In this document: one piece after another, positions 22,400 through 35,447 of the stretch | Numbering within the stretch: the first letter of the stretch is position 1 | How the letters are laid out: each line of letters begins with the position of its first letter | The notes under the pieces: model-generated | The model's database searches: none | What the model saw: only the letters and a program-made list of their open reading frames with translations | What the model was told of the DNA's origin: nothing | Translations under genes and position numbers: made by a program | Assembly: GCF_000008205.1 (NCBI RefSeq) | Contig: NC_007295.1 | Coordinates: 558,001 to 622,000 of the forward strand | Length of the DNA: 64,000 nucleotides | From: Mesomycoplasma hyopneumoniae J | Lineage (GTDB): Bacteria > Bacillota_I > Bacilli_A > Mycoplasmatales > Metamycoplasmataceae | Direction: 5' to 3'

Positions 22400-23794
22400 A
22401 TGCGTCGATCTTTTAAGTGGGCCCTATCTTTGACTCCAATTGTTGCAGGTTCAGTTGGAACTACGGTTTATTTTGTCTCGGGAAATTCAGTTTCAAATTT
22501 AGGCGAAATAAAAACAAGCAGGGAAAATGTACAAATTCAAAGTCAATTTAAGCCATTTTCTCCTTCAGAGACCAATGGTTTAAATCAAATTCCTGAAAAA
22601 CCGATACAAAAACAGGAAGAAAAACAAGCTCCTAAAATTCAAAAAGCACCAATAATTATACCAGAAAAATTAATTAAAAAAACAGAAAACCCAGAAAAAC
22701 TTAAACCAACAACAATTATAATTTCTAATAAACAAGAACAAATTATACCACAAGTCGCTCCAAAACCAAATAAAAACCAAAAAATTTTAATTAAGGATAA
22801 AGAATTTGAAGGAGAAAAACCAAAAGAAGTTGTAAATAATCAAAAAAGTAAACCTTTAAAAATTCAAGAAAAAAACAACCTGACCTTTCACTTCTAAATA
22901 AAAAAACTCCAGAAGTCATTGATCCTAAAGTAAAAAAAGAAGAAGATGTTGCTATTGTGATCCCTGAAAAAAACAAAAAAGAAAAAAATATTACAAAACC
23001 AAAACCTCCCGAGCCAAAAATTTTAGGTAATAAATTAATAAAAAACAAAGAAAATACAAAAATTTCAACTGCAAAAACAGATATAGTAATAAAAAAACCT
23101 GAACAAAACCAGGAAAAATATAAAGAAAAAGTAATAAAACCACCGATTTTACCGGTTTTATCTGCTCAACCTTTAGTGCAAAAATCTCCCAAAGTTGAAA
23201 AACCACTAGAAACACCAGTAAATGAAAAAAAAAATTAAGACTGAACTAACAAAGGAACAAAAACAAGAAAAAATTATAAAAGTTCCACTAAAACAACAAC
23301 AAATTAAGGAAGAATCAGAAGAAAAAACTAACAATCAAGAAATCCAAACGCCTATTGATCAAAATCAAAAACAAGTAGATACAATCCTAAAAGGAATTCA
23401 AGAAGATCTTAAGATCCTGGCAAACCCACCAATAAATAACGAATCGAGCCAAACAAAAGCCAGTTATAATGCAGCCAAAAATCGTATTTATAACTATAAA
23501 TTTACAGATAAAAAACAATTTGATTTATTTAAAAAAAGTTTTCCCAAAACGCCGTTGACAGAACAGCAAGCTAAGTATATTTTTGATTTTTGGGAAAATA
23601 ATTATGCTCAATTTAATCCCTCAATGGCAAGAATGCAATCGGCTAGAAATATGTGAAGAGCTGAAATTAAAAAAGTTTTAAACATAATTCCAAAGCCACA
23701 AGTTGGCGCTTTCAATCGGGCAAGTGGAGGACAAACTTTTATAATTGATTTAAGAAATAAAAATGATAGTGGTTGGGTTCAAGCGCAAAAATAA
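22400..23794 (+). pseudogene. Lys/Pro/Gln-rich membrane-anchored protein, two poly-A frameshifts
   Basis: It starts MRRSFKWALSLTPIVAG, a signal or anchor segment, followed by a disordered Lys/Pro/Gln-rich stalk. The first frame stops at 22897. The reading continues in another frame from the 7-A run at 22869-22875 (eight A would restore ...QEKKQPDLSLLNKKTP) up to about 23238. It returns to the first frame at the 10-A run near 23224-23233 (nine A would restore ...NEKKIKTELT) and ends at TAA 23794. The C-terminal 150 residues (ENNYAQFNPSMARM, AFNRASGGQTFIIDLRNKN) look folded. The two indels cancel, so the composition stays protein-like throughout. The causes could be sequencing error, decay, contingency loci or transcript slippage. 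Function unknown; I did not recognise the C-terminal domain. If intact it would be about 464 residues. Confidence 0.6.
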
Positions 23795-24004
23795 CCTAAT
23801 TTTTATTTTTTTTAAACTATTTATGCTCAAAAAAAATAAAAAGTACTTAAAAGGACACAAAATTTCTTAATTTGAGCCCTAATATTGTTCATATTTTTTT
23901 AATTTTGTAAAACATTTTTTATGTCTATAAGACAATATTACTCCAAAAATCGTAAAAAAATCTTAAAAAGAACCTATTAAAACTGTTATTTTTGCATTTT
24001 ATAG

Positions 24005-24010
24005 TATAAT
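24005..24010 (+). promoter_or_regulatory. Restriction-modification gene -10 box
   Basis: TAGTATAAT 66 nt upstream of the ATG at 24077; ribosome site AAAGGA at 24065-24070. The rest of 23795-24076 holds nothing I recognise. Confidence 0.55.
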
Positions 24011-24076
24011 TTAATTCTGAATTTAAAGGATAAAATAATTTTTTTCAAAAAAACATCGTAATTTAAAGGATTTTTT

Positions 24077-26469
<2,393 letters not shown>

Positions 26470-26546
26470 GTTATAATATAAATAAAAAAGCTAAAATATT
26501 AAAAATTTTAATAAAATTAAGGTTACAAACACAGTTTTTATCTTAT

Positions 26547-26592
26547 AAAAACTAAAAAAAGTTAAATTCAACACGTACTTTTTTTAGTTTTT
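26547..26592. terminator. Bidirectional terminator between the R-M gene and pepA
   Basis: A perfect 16-bp stem (26547-26562 with 26577-26592), loop of 14 nt, both arms A/T-rich, between two convergent genes. Confidence 0.75.
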
Positions 26593-26675
26593 AAGTTATA
26601 AGTTAAACAAAAAGTAGCTTGAAGATACAAAAAAATCTTTAGGTTTCTTTTTTAAACTAAAAAAATATTTTAGAA

Positions 26676-28055
26676 TTAGTTTTGCTTTGCTAAAATATAT
26701 TCAACTAAAGACCTAACCATAACACCAGTTGGGGTATTTTTGACAAAAGCAGTCGCGGCAATATCCAAATGAATAAACGGTTTATCTTCGACAAACTCAG
26801 CTAGAAACATTGCGGCAGAAGAAGAACCGGCTTTGCCGGAAAAATCAGTATTTTTTAAATCCGCCACTTTTGAATCACGGATATTTTGGGCAAAATCCTG
26901 ATGAAGAGGCATTCTTCAAATTAGTTCTCCGGCTTCTTTTGATGCCTCGTTAAAGTTCTTTCAAATTTTTTCCTCATTTGCAAAAGCTCCAGTAAAGGTT
27001 TCCCCTAAAGCAATACGAATTGCTCCTGTCAGAGTTGCAATCGAAATAATTTCACTTGCTTTTTCTTGTCTAATCGCATAAGTGATTGCATCTGCTAAAA
27101 TGAGCCGACCCTCGGCGTCAGTATTATTAATCTCAACTGTTTTACCATTCATTGATCTTCATACTGCATCGGGCGTATTTGCATCGCCATTAAGACGGTT
27201 ATCGGTAAGTGGTAAAACAGCGACAACATTTGCTAAGGGATTAAATTGTGATAAGGCATCAATTGCAGCTGCACAGATTATCGCTCCTGACATATCAATT
27301 TTCATATCATTCATATACATGCCAGTTTTGATATTATAACCACCTGAATCAAAAGTAATTCCTTTACCAATAAAAGCAGTTTTATATTGTGATCCTGGAA
27401 GCCCTTCATAAGAAATCACTACTAATTTAGCATCATAAGTTGATCCTCTATTGACCGCTAAAAGCAGGTTCATTCCTAATTTTCGCACTTCATTTTCGCC
27501 TAAAACCTTGACCGTTAATTTTGGATTTAGGTTCATTTTCTTCTGAATCTCGCTTGCAAGAAATTCAGAACTTGCCATATTAGGGGGCATATTTTGGTAA
27601 TAACGGGCATAATTGACGCTGTTATTAATTATTTGGTATTTATCAATTATCGGTTTTAGTTCATCTAAATAACTTGAAACCACTAAAATATCACGATTTT
27701 TAGCTCGATTTTTAGCATAATCGGCTCTTAGCGAGAAGATATCAGATCTTTGAAAAGCAATAACTTCGATTAAATATCTCAAGAAAGAATTTGGAAATTT
27801 ATCAAAATTAATTTGCATATCACGGGGATAATGACCTAATTTTGCAGCAATTTTGCGAAAACGGTTCGGAGTTAATTCTTTTGAGCGGGAGCCTAAATTA
27901 ATATAAGCCTTTTTTTGCCCAAGATACTCGGTAATAGCTAAATCTTCTTTTATCAACATTGGAATTTGCGAATCAGAATAAGCTGGTTCAATGGTTATTC
28001 GATTGGATTCAAATTTATTTGAATACTTGATAAAAATTTCAGAAAAATTTTTCAT
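26676..28055 (-). CDS. pepA: Leucyl aminopeptidase (M17 family)
   Basis: 459 residues. M17 di-metal signatures: [23 protein letters not shown] and [14 protein letters not shown], then [18 protein letters not shown]. It removes N-terminal residues from imported peptides in the cytosol, and mycoplasmas depend on such peptides for amino acids. The start chosen is ATG at 28055 (MKNFSEIF). An in-frame TTG 13 codons upstream is possible but gives an unlikely extension. Downstream is the terminator facing the R-M gene. It is preceded by the trmB terminator, so it has its own promoter. Confidence 0.95.
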
Positions 28056-28173
28056 ACTAACTTTGATAGTCCTAGTAATACATTTTAATAGCAATGCAGT
28101 AAATAAAATTATAACACAAAAAAGTTAAAAAATTAGAAATATTTTTTTAAAATATTTTTTCTAATAAAAAAGT

Positions 28174-28201
28174 TAAACCTATATTTAAAAATATAGGTTT
28201 A
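28174..28201 (-). terminator. trmB terminator
   Basis: A 13-bp perfect stem TAAACCTATATTT / AAATATAGGTTTA with a 2-nt spacer in the DNA, followed on the minus strand by AACTTTTTTATTAG. It begins at the trmB stop codon. Confidence 0.75.
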
Positions 28202-28804
28202 GATAAAAATAGCTTCAAGATAATGGATTTTATAATTTAAATTAACTCATTTTTCCTCATAAGTTGTTTTGATATTGCTGCTATTTACTAAAGAATTATG
28301 CAAATCATTTGTTTGATAAGTGATTTTTCAACCATTTTCTTTTAAAGATTCAATTGAGAATTCAAAAAATTTTAAATTATCAGTTTTTAATTTTAAAATA
28401 CCATCTTTTACTAATAAATTAGCATAAATTTCCAAAAAATCTTTGTAAGTCAAGCGGCGTTTGTAATGACGATTTTTTGGTCATGGATCAGGAAAAGTAA
28501 GCCAAATTGTGCTTGCCTTTCCTTTTATCCGGTCTAATAAATCTTTAGCATCACTTATGAGGATAAAAAAATTACTTAAATTATATTTTTTTACATATTT
28601 TATTGCTTTAACTGCGGCAGAAGGATACTTTTCAACGCCTAAAAAATTTTTATTGGGATTATCAAAGGCAAGTTGACTTATCATTTTACCCTTACCCATT
28701 CCAATCTCTATTATTCAAGAATCATCAATATTTCAGGGTGTTTTTACAAGTAAATTCTGATTTTGAATTCTTTCAAGCGCATCAGGAATATTTCTTAGAC
28801 GCAT
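28199..28804 (-). CDS. trmB: tRNA (guanine-N7-)-methyltransferase
   Basis: 201 residues. SAM motif WIIEIGMGKGKM near residue 30, NFLGVEKYPSAAV next, and the TrmB signature TIWLTFPDPWPKNRHYKRRL (W by TGA). It makes m7G46 in tRNA variable loops. No Shine-Dalgarno sequence precedes ATG 28804, and the stop of the TM2-like gene lies 23 nt upstream, so expression by read-through from that gene is likely. Confidence 0.95.
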
Positions 28805-28827
28805 ATTAAAAAATTTTATATTTTAAA

Positions 28828-29607
28828 CTATGCATGACAACTTAAATCGTGTTGACCACGCAATTCAAAATGTTCATCAACAATTCCGCTTTCGATTTCT
28901 TCGATTGTAAATGTTGTATGGTGAATATGTTTTAAAGTGTATTCAACCGGGATTTCAACCTCGGTGATCGCCTCTAACTGACTAATTTGAACCTCTTCGG
29001 TATTAACCATATCTATTTGACGGGCAATTTCGTAATTCTGCTCAATTTCAACAAGAGGTTCCGGTTCAACTACTGGTTCAAAATAAACTGGTTCAATTAG
29101 TGGCTCAGGTTCTAATGGTTCAGGTTCAACCTCTAATTCTAATGGTTCAGGTTCGTGAAAAACTGGTTCTGGTTCAATTGCTAAAACTGGAGCAGGTTCT
29201 TCAACTGGTTCCTCAAGTTCCTCAACTTCCTCCATTGCAGGATTTTCTTCAATTTCAGTTCCTCAATGCATAATTTTTACGCCCTTACCATCCCGCAAAT
29301 CGCCGGTATAAATCATAATTAAAGTGATAATATTTCAAAGTAATGAAAGTCCAAGAATCGCTCCACCAGTAATTGTTAGAATATAAACATCGTTTCTAAT
29401 CTCATCTTGTGCAGACGATCCTAAATACATCATCTGGGAAATAAAAATCATTAAAAGACCAACAATTGTAAAAGTAAATCTAATTATTGCAAGACTAAAT
29501 CTACCTAAATACCAGAAGCCAAAACCAAACAAACCAAGCAAAAGTTCGTTATAGAATGCATCACTTTGTAAAAGGCCATCTTTTCTTTTTTTGTCTAAAC
29601 GTGGCAT
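28828..29607 (-). CDS. TM2-like membrane protein with acidic Glu/Pro tail
   Basis: 259 residues. Residues 20-100 hold three hydrophobic stretches; the first (ELLLGLFGFGFWYLGRF) resembles the TM2 domain hairpin. A Trp/TGA linker follows, then about 75 residues of Glu/Pro repeats (PEPLE, EPEPL, PVEEP) and a more regular C-terminus ending QHDLSCHA. Acidic Pro-rich tails of this kind are usually extended and outside or at the membrane face. A strong ribosome site (AAAAGGAGAAAAA) precedes ATG 29607. Function unknown; possibly membrane organisation or adhesion. trmB follows. Confidence 0.75.
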
Positions 29608-29690
29608 TTTTTCTCCTTTTTTTTGCGAATACAGATAAAATTATGGTTTTTGAAAGAATTTAAAAATCAATTTTAACCTATCGATTTGAA

Positions 29691-29696
29691 ATTATA
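29691..29696 (-). promoter_or_regulatory. -10 box of the TM2-like gene and trmB
   Basis: Minus-strand TTGTATAAT, leader about 80 nt. Confidence 0.5.
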
Positions 29697-29759
29697 CAAT
29701 AAAAACAAAAAAATGATATAAAAAAAATATTTTTTTTATCTTTTTTTATTTTACCTTTT

Positions 29760-30701
29760 TTATTCTTTTTTCTGGAAATCGACTAACGTATAATAATAAG
29801 GACTTCCTCCTTGATTTTCCTCAAAAATTGATTTTTCAACAAGTGAAATATTAACCCCTGAAATTCCGCTTCGATAGTTTGAAATAATCCGGGCATATTC
29901 ATCAAGCGGGAATTTTTCGACTGTTTTGTTTAGGAATTTTGGATATATTCGAATTCAAGGACTTAGATTTACTCTTGTATTAATTAGTTTATTATTTTTA
30001 TATTCTTCTTGCATATTAAATGTGAAAATGTAATTTTCCTCATTTAATAAGAAAATTTTATAATTTTCAATGCCGTTTCCTTCAGTATTTTTGGATTCAT
30101 TTGCTAATTTTACAATTACTATATCGTTAAATTTATTGGACTTTGGCAGATAAAAACTATTTTTGAGTGCTTGATTTTTCAGATCTATGTTAAGATCCTC
30201 ATTTTGTTGTTGAAATTGATCAATTTCTGCTAGTCCACGAACAAAAATCGCTGATTGAAGATTGGCTAATAACCAGAGTCAATTATTTTCGAATAAATCA
30301 TTAAATGATCTTTTTGCTTTTTCATATAAAAGCGGATTTTCCTGTCTATTACCAAAAGCTGTACCACTTGAATTTCCAGGTCAGGGATTTATTGGATTAT
30401 AAAAATTTAATTTAAAAGCTAAATCAAGGATATTTTTTTCAGTTTCAATTTTTTTTATTCGACTAATTAGTTGTTTTTTTGAATCCTGACTTGGATAAAT
30501 TTTTGTTAACAGTTCTAAAATGATACTATTTTCAAAGAAAGGTTGGGCAATATTTTTTTCTGTAGAACTAATTATAGCAAATTTTTGGTATTTTTTTTTT
30601 AAAAAATCCGAAAAATTTACTTGGTTTGCGCAGCTTAGCAAAAATAGACTACTAAAAAATGGTATAAAACCAAAAAACAGTGATTTTTTTAACTTTTTCA
30701 T
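29760..30701 (-). CDS. Lipoprotein of the ABC operon (second copy, 313 residues)
   Basis: Signal peptide with Lys-rich start and lipobox SSLFLLSC at about residue 26, so the mature protein is lipid-anchored outside the cell. It contains NDLFENNWLWLLANLQSAIF, which parallels SYLAKNWLFLLENIEKLSFIF in the upstream lipoprotein, so the two are probably distant paralogues. It is the last gene of a four-gene operon: its ATG lies five bases after the upstream stop. The likely role is substrate binding or accessory function for the ABC transporter. Substrate unknown. Confidence 0.8.
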
Positions 30702-30705
30702 TTTA

Positions 30706-32769
30706 TTAACTAAATTTCTCACTTATAATCATTTGTGCTGGTAAATTATAGCGAAATTTTTCAACAAAATCTTTTTCAAAATCATTATAGCTTTCTTGAG
30801 ATTGATGGTATAAAGCTTGGTGGAAAATTTCGGTAAGAATTTTTATTGAAATTTTGTTTTTTGTTTTGGGAAAATAAAAAACAAAAGGATTTAAAGTAAC
30901 TTTTGGAATTTTGCTTGATATATCCACCTTTAAATTAATTAATGTATTTTGCTTTAGAATATAAAGATCTTTAAAGGTGGTAAGAATTAAGGATGTATCG
31001 CCTTCAGCAATTGATTCAAGAAATTTATTTGCATAAAAAAAAGGCTCAAAAAGTGGTTCCTGATTTCTAACATATTCCTTAAATTCCGGACTATGACCAA
31101 CTTTTTTACCAGTTACTTCATTAAATTGATCAGGAAAAGTGTATCATTTATGGAATGTAAGACTAATTTTATCAAGTCTTTCGAGAATAAAAAGTCAATT
31201 TTGGCTTACAAAATTTTTATATTCGGCAATAATTAAGTCAAAATCTTTTTCATTTCTGTTTATACTAGCCATTTTTTGGTTAATTAATTTCCAGTCTTTT
31301 TCTAATTTTTCAATATTTTGCTTACTATGATAATTATTTAGGAAAGAAATTCTTTCTTTATCGTTATTTTTTCAGATTGCATTAAAAATATATTCATAAA
31401 CTCGGCGCGTACTAAATTCCTCTATTTTTTCATTATTTTTTTTAATCTCTAGTTTTTTATCAACAAAAGAATTATATTTATCGAGATAAGTTGATTTTGG
31501 AGTTGTATTTTTATTGAGTTTCTTTTCTTCTTCTAGACTTTTTTCAAGATCAATTGAGTATAAACTGTATTTATAAAATTTAAAAGGACTGTTAAAATCA
31601 GAAATATCAGAGGTAATGTTAGTAAAAAAGTTTGATTTTTCAAGGTCTTTTTTCTCGTTAAGAATTTCTTGTTCTACTTTTGTCTCAAGATTTTCAAGCT
31701 GATTTTGGTATTCGATCTCAAGTTCTTTAAGTTTTTCTTTGGCTTTTTCGTTCTCAAGCCGTGTCTGGTCAGCGTCTTTTTCTAATTTTTCAGAATTTTT
31801 TACTAAATTTAAGCTTATATTGCTATTTATTTGACCAACCTTATGAAAAGTTGGTTTTTTTTGCAGGGATTGCAAAAATTCAAGCTGCTCTTTACTACAT
31901 TTTTCCGGATTTTCAAGGCTACAATAACCAGCTTCATCTTCCTCTTCATCTTCTAGATTTTCATCAGTATTTTCGGGTTTAATTTCTTGTTGAATTAGCG
32001 ATTTTTGCTCCTGGAATTCATCTTCAAGATTTTCCCTTGCTGTTTTTAATTTATTCTGGAAGTATTTTTTCTCTTTTTCGTTAATCCAATTTTCAAGACT
32101 ATTTATAAACAAAAATTTATCAGGAATTTCCTCATCAAGATAGAACATATTATAATCTAATTTAGTTTTAAGTTCTGATTTTGAGCCAAAAACAGTGAAT
32201 CTAATAAATTTATTTTTATCAAAAATTAAATAATAAACATTATTTATCTCAAATTGATTCTGGCCAGAATTAATTTTGATAAAATCAAAATTTTTATTAG
32301 AAATTTTTATTGTTTTATCTTTGATTTTTTCTACCTCAAGCTCCTGCGGATTTTTTAAAAAACGCGTTTGATAAGGGTTAAAAATAAATGATAATTTTTC
32401 AATATTTTCTAATAAAAACAGTCAATTTTTTGCTAGATATGAATGAATTGTATAATTTGCATTTTCCCTTGTTGTTAAATATTCATCATTTATCGAACGA
32501 AAATAAGGTTTTGAAAAAATAAGTGAATATTTTAATTCTTGACTTATTTTTAGGCCATTTTTGTTGATCTGATTTATGATATAGTCTTGTTTTTGCCCTT
32601 CATTTTGAGCAAAAATTGAATCAACAAATTCCTGAATTCTTTGATTTTTTAATAAGGATTTATTCTCATTTTTGGGAATAAATTCATAAAATTTATAAAT
32701 ACTACTACAAGAAATAAGACCAAAAAAAGGAGTTACTGTTAATAAAAAAAATGAAATTTTTTTTAGCAT
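30706..32769 (-). CDS. Large lipoprotein of the ABC operon (687 residues)
   Basis: Signal peptide with lipobox FFGLISC at about residue 21. The middle contains a Glu/Lys-rich coiled-coil region (about residues 215-410, e.g. ENLEDEEEDEAGYCSLENPE, then KAKEKLKELEIEYQNQLENL). The flanking parts look like a binding or adhesion domain. The ATG shares its A with the stop of the ATPase gene (TAATG), so translation is coupled. It probably forms part of the same surface transporter as the permease; an adhesin-like role is equally possible. Confidence 0.8.
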
Positions 32770-33486
32770 TATTCACTTTCACGACTATTTTGAGAATATT
32801 TTTGATACATTTTATATAAACTATCAGTTTTTTGACCACTATAATAAATCTTACCTTTGTCGATTAGAGTCAAACTATCAATTAATGTATCAATTTCATA
32901 TAAATTATGACTTGACAAAAATATTGTTTTACCTTGTTTTTGAAGAATTTTTATAATTGCACGGAATTCATTTCGCGCTGAAGGATCAAGATTAGAAAAT
33001 GGCTCATCAAAAATAATTAATTCTGGATCATGAATCAAAGATTGGACTATCATAATTTTGCGTTTTTGACCAGATGAAAAATTAAATGGTTTTAATTTTG
33101 CTAAATTTTCAATTTTTAAAAATTTAAAATAATAGTCAATTTTTTTCTTTACCAGTTCTGGTTCCATTTTTGATAAAAGGCCAAATTCATATAAAAACTC
33201 ATAAGAATTTAACTCACGGGGAAAAAAAGAATTTTCCGGAACATAACCGATGAATTTTTTTGCCTCAGGTAACTTATTTAGAAAATTGTTAATTAAAATT
33301 TTTCCGGAAAATTTTTGATAAGCATCAACAATGCACTTAATTACTGTTGTTTTCCCCGCGCCATTTTTGCCAATAAATGCATGAATTTGGTTTTTTTTTA
33401 ACCTTAAAACTAACATTTTTAACCCCTGCTTCTGATTTTGAATAAATTTTTGTTAGATTTTCTACTTCCAAAATCCAATCAGACAT
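32769..33486 (-). CDS. ABC transporter ATPase with a poly-A frameshift near its N-terminus
   Basis: The start ATG 33486 shares bases with the permease stop. Reading gives MSDWILEVENLTKIYSKSEA, VKNVSFKVKKK and then leaves the family sequence. The conserved domain (HAFIGKNGAGKTT Walker A, NFSSGQKRKIM signature, LIIFDEPFSNLD Walker B, SSHN H-loop) is in another frame from the A9 run on (T9 at 33391-33399 on the plus strand). Eight A would fuse the two into a normal protein of about 238 residues. As it stands, full-length protein needs slippage at the run or an internal start. It fits between its permease and lipoproteins in a tightly overlapping operon, so its loss would disable the transporter. 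A sequencing error must be excluded first. Confidence 0.8.
33391..33399 (-). repeat. A9 run at the frameshift of the ABC ATPase
   Basis: Nine consecutive A on the coding strand, in GTTAAAAAAAAACC. One fewer restores the frame KVKKNQIHAFIGKNGAGK. Confidence 0.9.
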
Positions 33487-35261
33487 TATTTATAGTCCTT
33501 TCTTGAATAAATAATAAAGATAAAAAATAATAAAATTGCAGAAATTAGGGCCCAGATTACTGGATAAATTTTTTTTGAGACGACCTGATAGTGGCTTTTG
33601 ATTTCCATCATCTGTAAAACTGGCTGAAATAAAAAATTATTGCTTTTTGACAAGTTAAAACGTTTAATTACTTTATTCTCAAGCACTCGTTGTTCAGAAC
33701 TAAATGAGGAAAAGCCGCCGATTTGGTAGTTTTCTTTATCAATTTTGATAAAAATTGGACCCGGATCGTAATTATTTTGCTCATTTTTTAAAAAATTATC
33801 AAGTATTTCCGTGTTTTGTCTATTAAAATAAAGTCAATAAATTAGCGCAGTTGCAAGATAGATTTTTTTTTGGACTTGATTTTCAACTTTTTTAATATCA
33901 AGTTTTTTTGCTAAAACCGCAGTATTTTCATCATTTAGTTCCAAAAGCTCTTTATTAGCTGAAATTGTATCCGAAATTTTTTCAAGAATTTCTTTCTGAC
34001 TTACTTTATTGCTAAAATTTGCAAAAAATTTATTTGCAAATTTATCAAAAATTGGTGAAGATAAAAGTTCTTTTATTAAATTTCACTTTAATTTCCCAAC
34101 AAGATCAGAAGTAAGACCAAAAGTCTGGGAGTCCTGAGGTAAAATTTTGGCAAAATTAGCAGCATTTTCACTTGCATAAATAATTTCGCGGTTTTCTAGA
34201 TTTTCAAAATGGGAATCATTTTTAAGCGATCCCGGGACTAAAAAAACTTCCTGTGATGTCGATAATTTATATTTTTTTAATTCTGGACTTGTAGATAAAA
34301 GGTAATTATTTTTTTTTGATGCCAAATTATTGGAATAAATATAATTTTTTAGGAAACTTTCGGGGATTCCGACTGCATTTTCAATTGCATCCCGATCATT
34401 TGGCTCAAAAACATTAATTAACTGATAAGGAATCAATAAATAAGAAGCCGCCTGTCAAGCTTGAGCTGCAGCTGAGCTATCATTTCAAGCCTGTTGGATA
34501 TATTCTACTTGCCTTTTTGAAAAATTTGGGTTATCTACTTGTTTTGGTATAAGGAAAAATTGGTCTTTTTTTTGATTAAGGTAGAATTTTTCAACATCTA
34601 CAATTGTATTTGAATCATAATTTTGATGTTCTAAATTAAGAATTTCTGCAAAACGGTTAATAGTTGATGTTGCACTAAAAGCTGAACTAGATCCAATTAG
34701 AATAAAAGGAGAAAATGAAAAAACTGCAATTGAAAGCGATAATTTTGAACTAAATTTATTGCCAAATAAAGCTGTCATTGCCCCAAAAATCATAAAAGAA
34801 AAAAAAGAAGATAAAAAACCTCATAATAAAGGCGAATTTACCTGACCTAAATATTTAAAATTTATCATATAAAAGGAAACAAGTAAAAAGCTGATAAAAA
34901 CTGACCATAAAATCCCAAAAAAAGTTAAAAACAAAAGTTTTGTAAGAATAAAATATTGCCGCGAATAAGGTTTTATAAAAGTTATTATATCAACACTTGA
35001 AGTTGATAAATCCTTAAAAATTGATAAAAACATATAAGAGGCAATAATTATTGTCAAAGAGAGATTTATAAATAAAATAATAAATGAGAACAAACTAAAA
35101 CTTTTCTCAGTTGCATAGAATTTTGCAATTAAAGCAAGCATCATTGTCATTAAGAAGGAAAGAGTAATGAAAACATAAATTACTTTTTTTTTAAAACTTA
35201 ACTTGAATAGAAATCTAAAATATTGATTAGATCTAAAAATATTTGTCCTGACTTGTAACAA
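33486..35261 (-). CDS. ABC-2-type permease with outside domain
   Basis: About 591 residues. The N-terminal part has six hydrophobic stretches (for example YVFITLSFLMTMMLALIAKF, SFIILFINLSLTIIIASYMF). A polar, presumably outside domain of about 330 residues follows, then one last membrane segment (VIWALISAILLFFIFIIY). No ATG fits; the start is a TTG at 35261, six bases after AAGAGG, though the TTG at 35267 is possible. It overlaps the ATPase gene by one base. With the ATPase and two lipoproteins it forms a complete ABC system of ABC-2 or Nat type; exported or sensed substrate unknown. Confidence 0.78.
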
Positions 35262-35280
35262 AGTCAACCTCTTCTACTTA

Positions 35281-35305
35281 TCTAATATTGTTGTATAATA
35301 TTAGA
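35281..35305. promoter_or_regulatory. Inverted repeat in the divergent promoter region of the ABC operon and LDH-like gene
   Basis: TCTAATATT and AATATTAGA flank GTTGTAT; a TATAAT (35294-35299, plus strand) falls inside. It is 20 nt from the start of the ABC operon and 143 nt from the LDH-like start. It could be an operator or an mRNA hairpin. The rest of 35262-35447 is plain AT sequence. Confidence 0.4.
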
Positions 35306-35447
35306 TAATAATTTGTAAAATTTTAAAATTTTTACTAAATTAAAAAGCGGAAAACCACTTTTAAAAAAATAAAATTAATATCTAAAAGTGAAATTATAAC
35401 ATAAATTATCAAAAAGTTACTGTTTTTTATTTTTAAGGAAAAAATTT

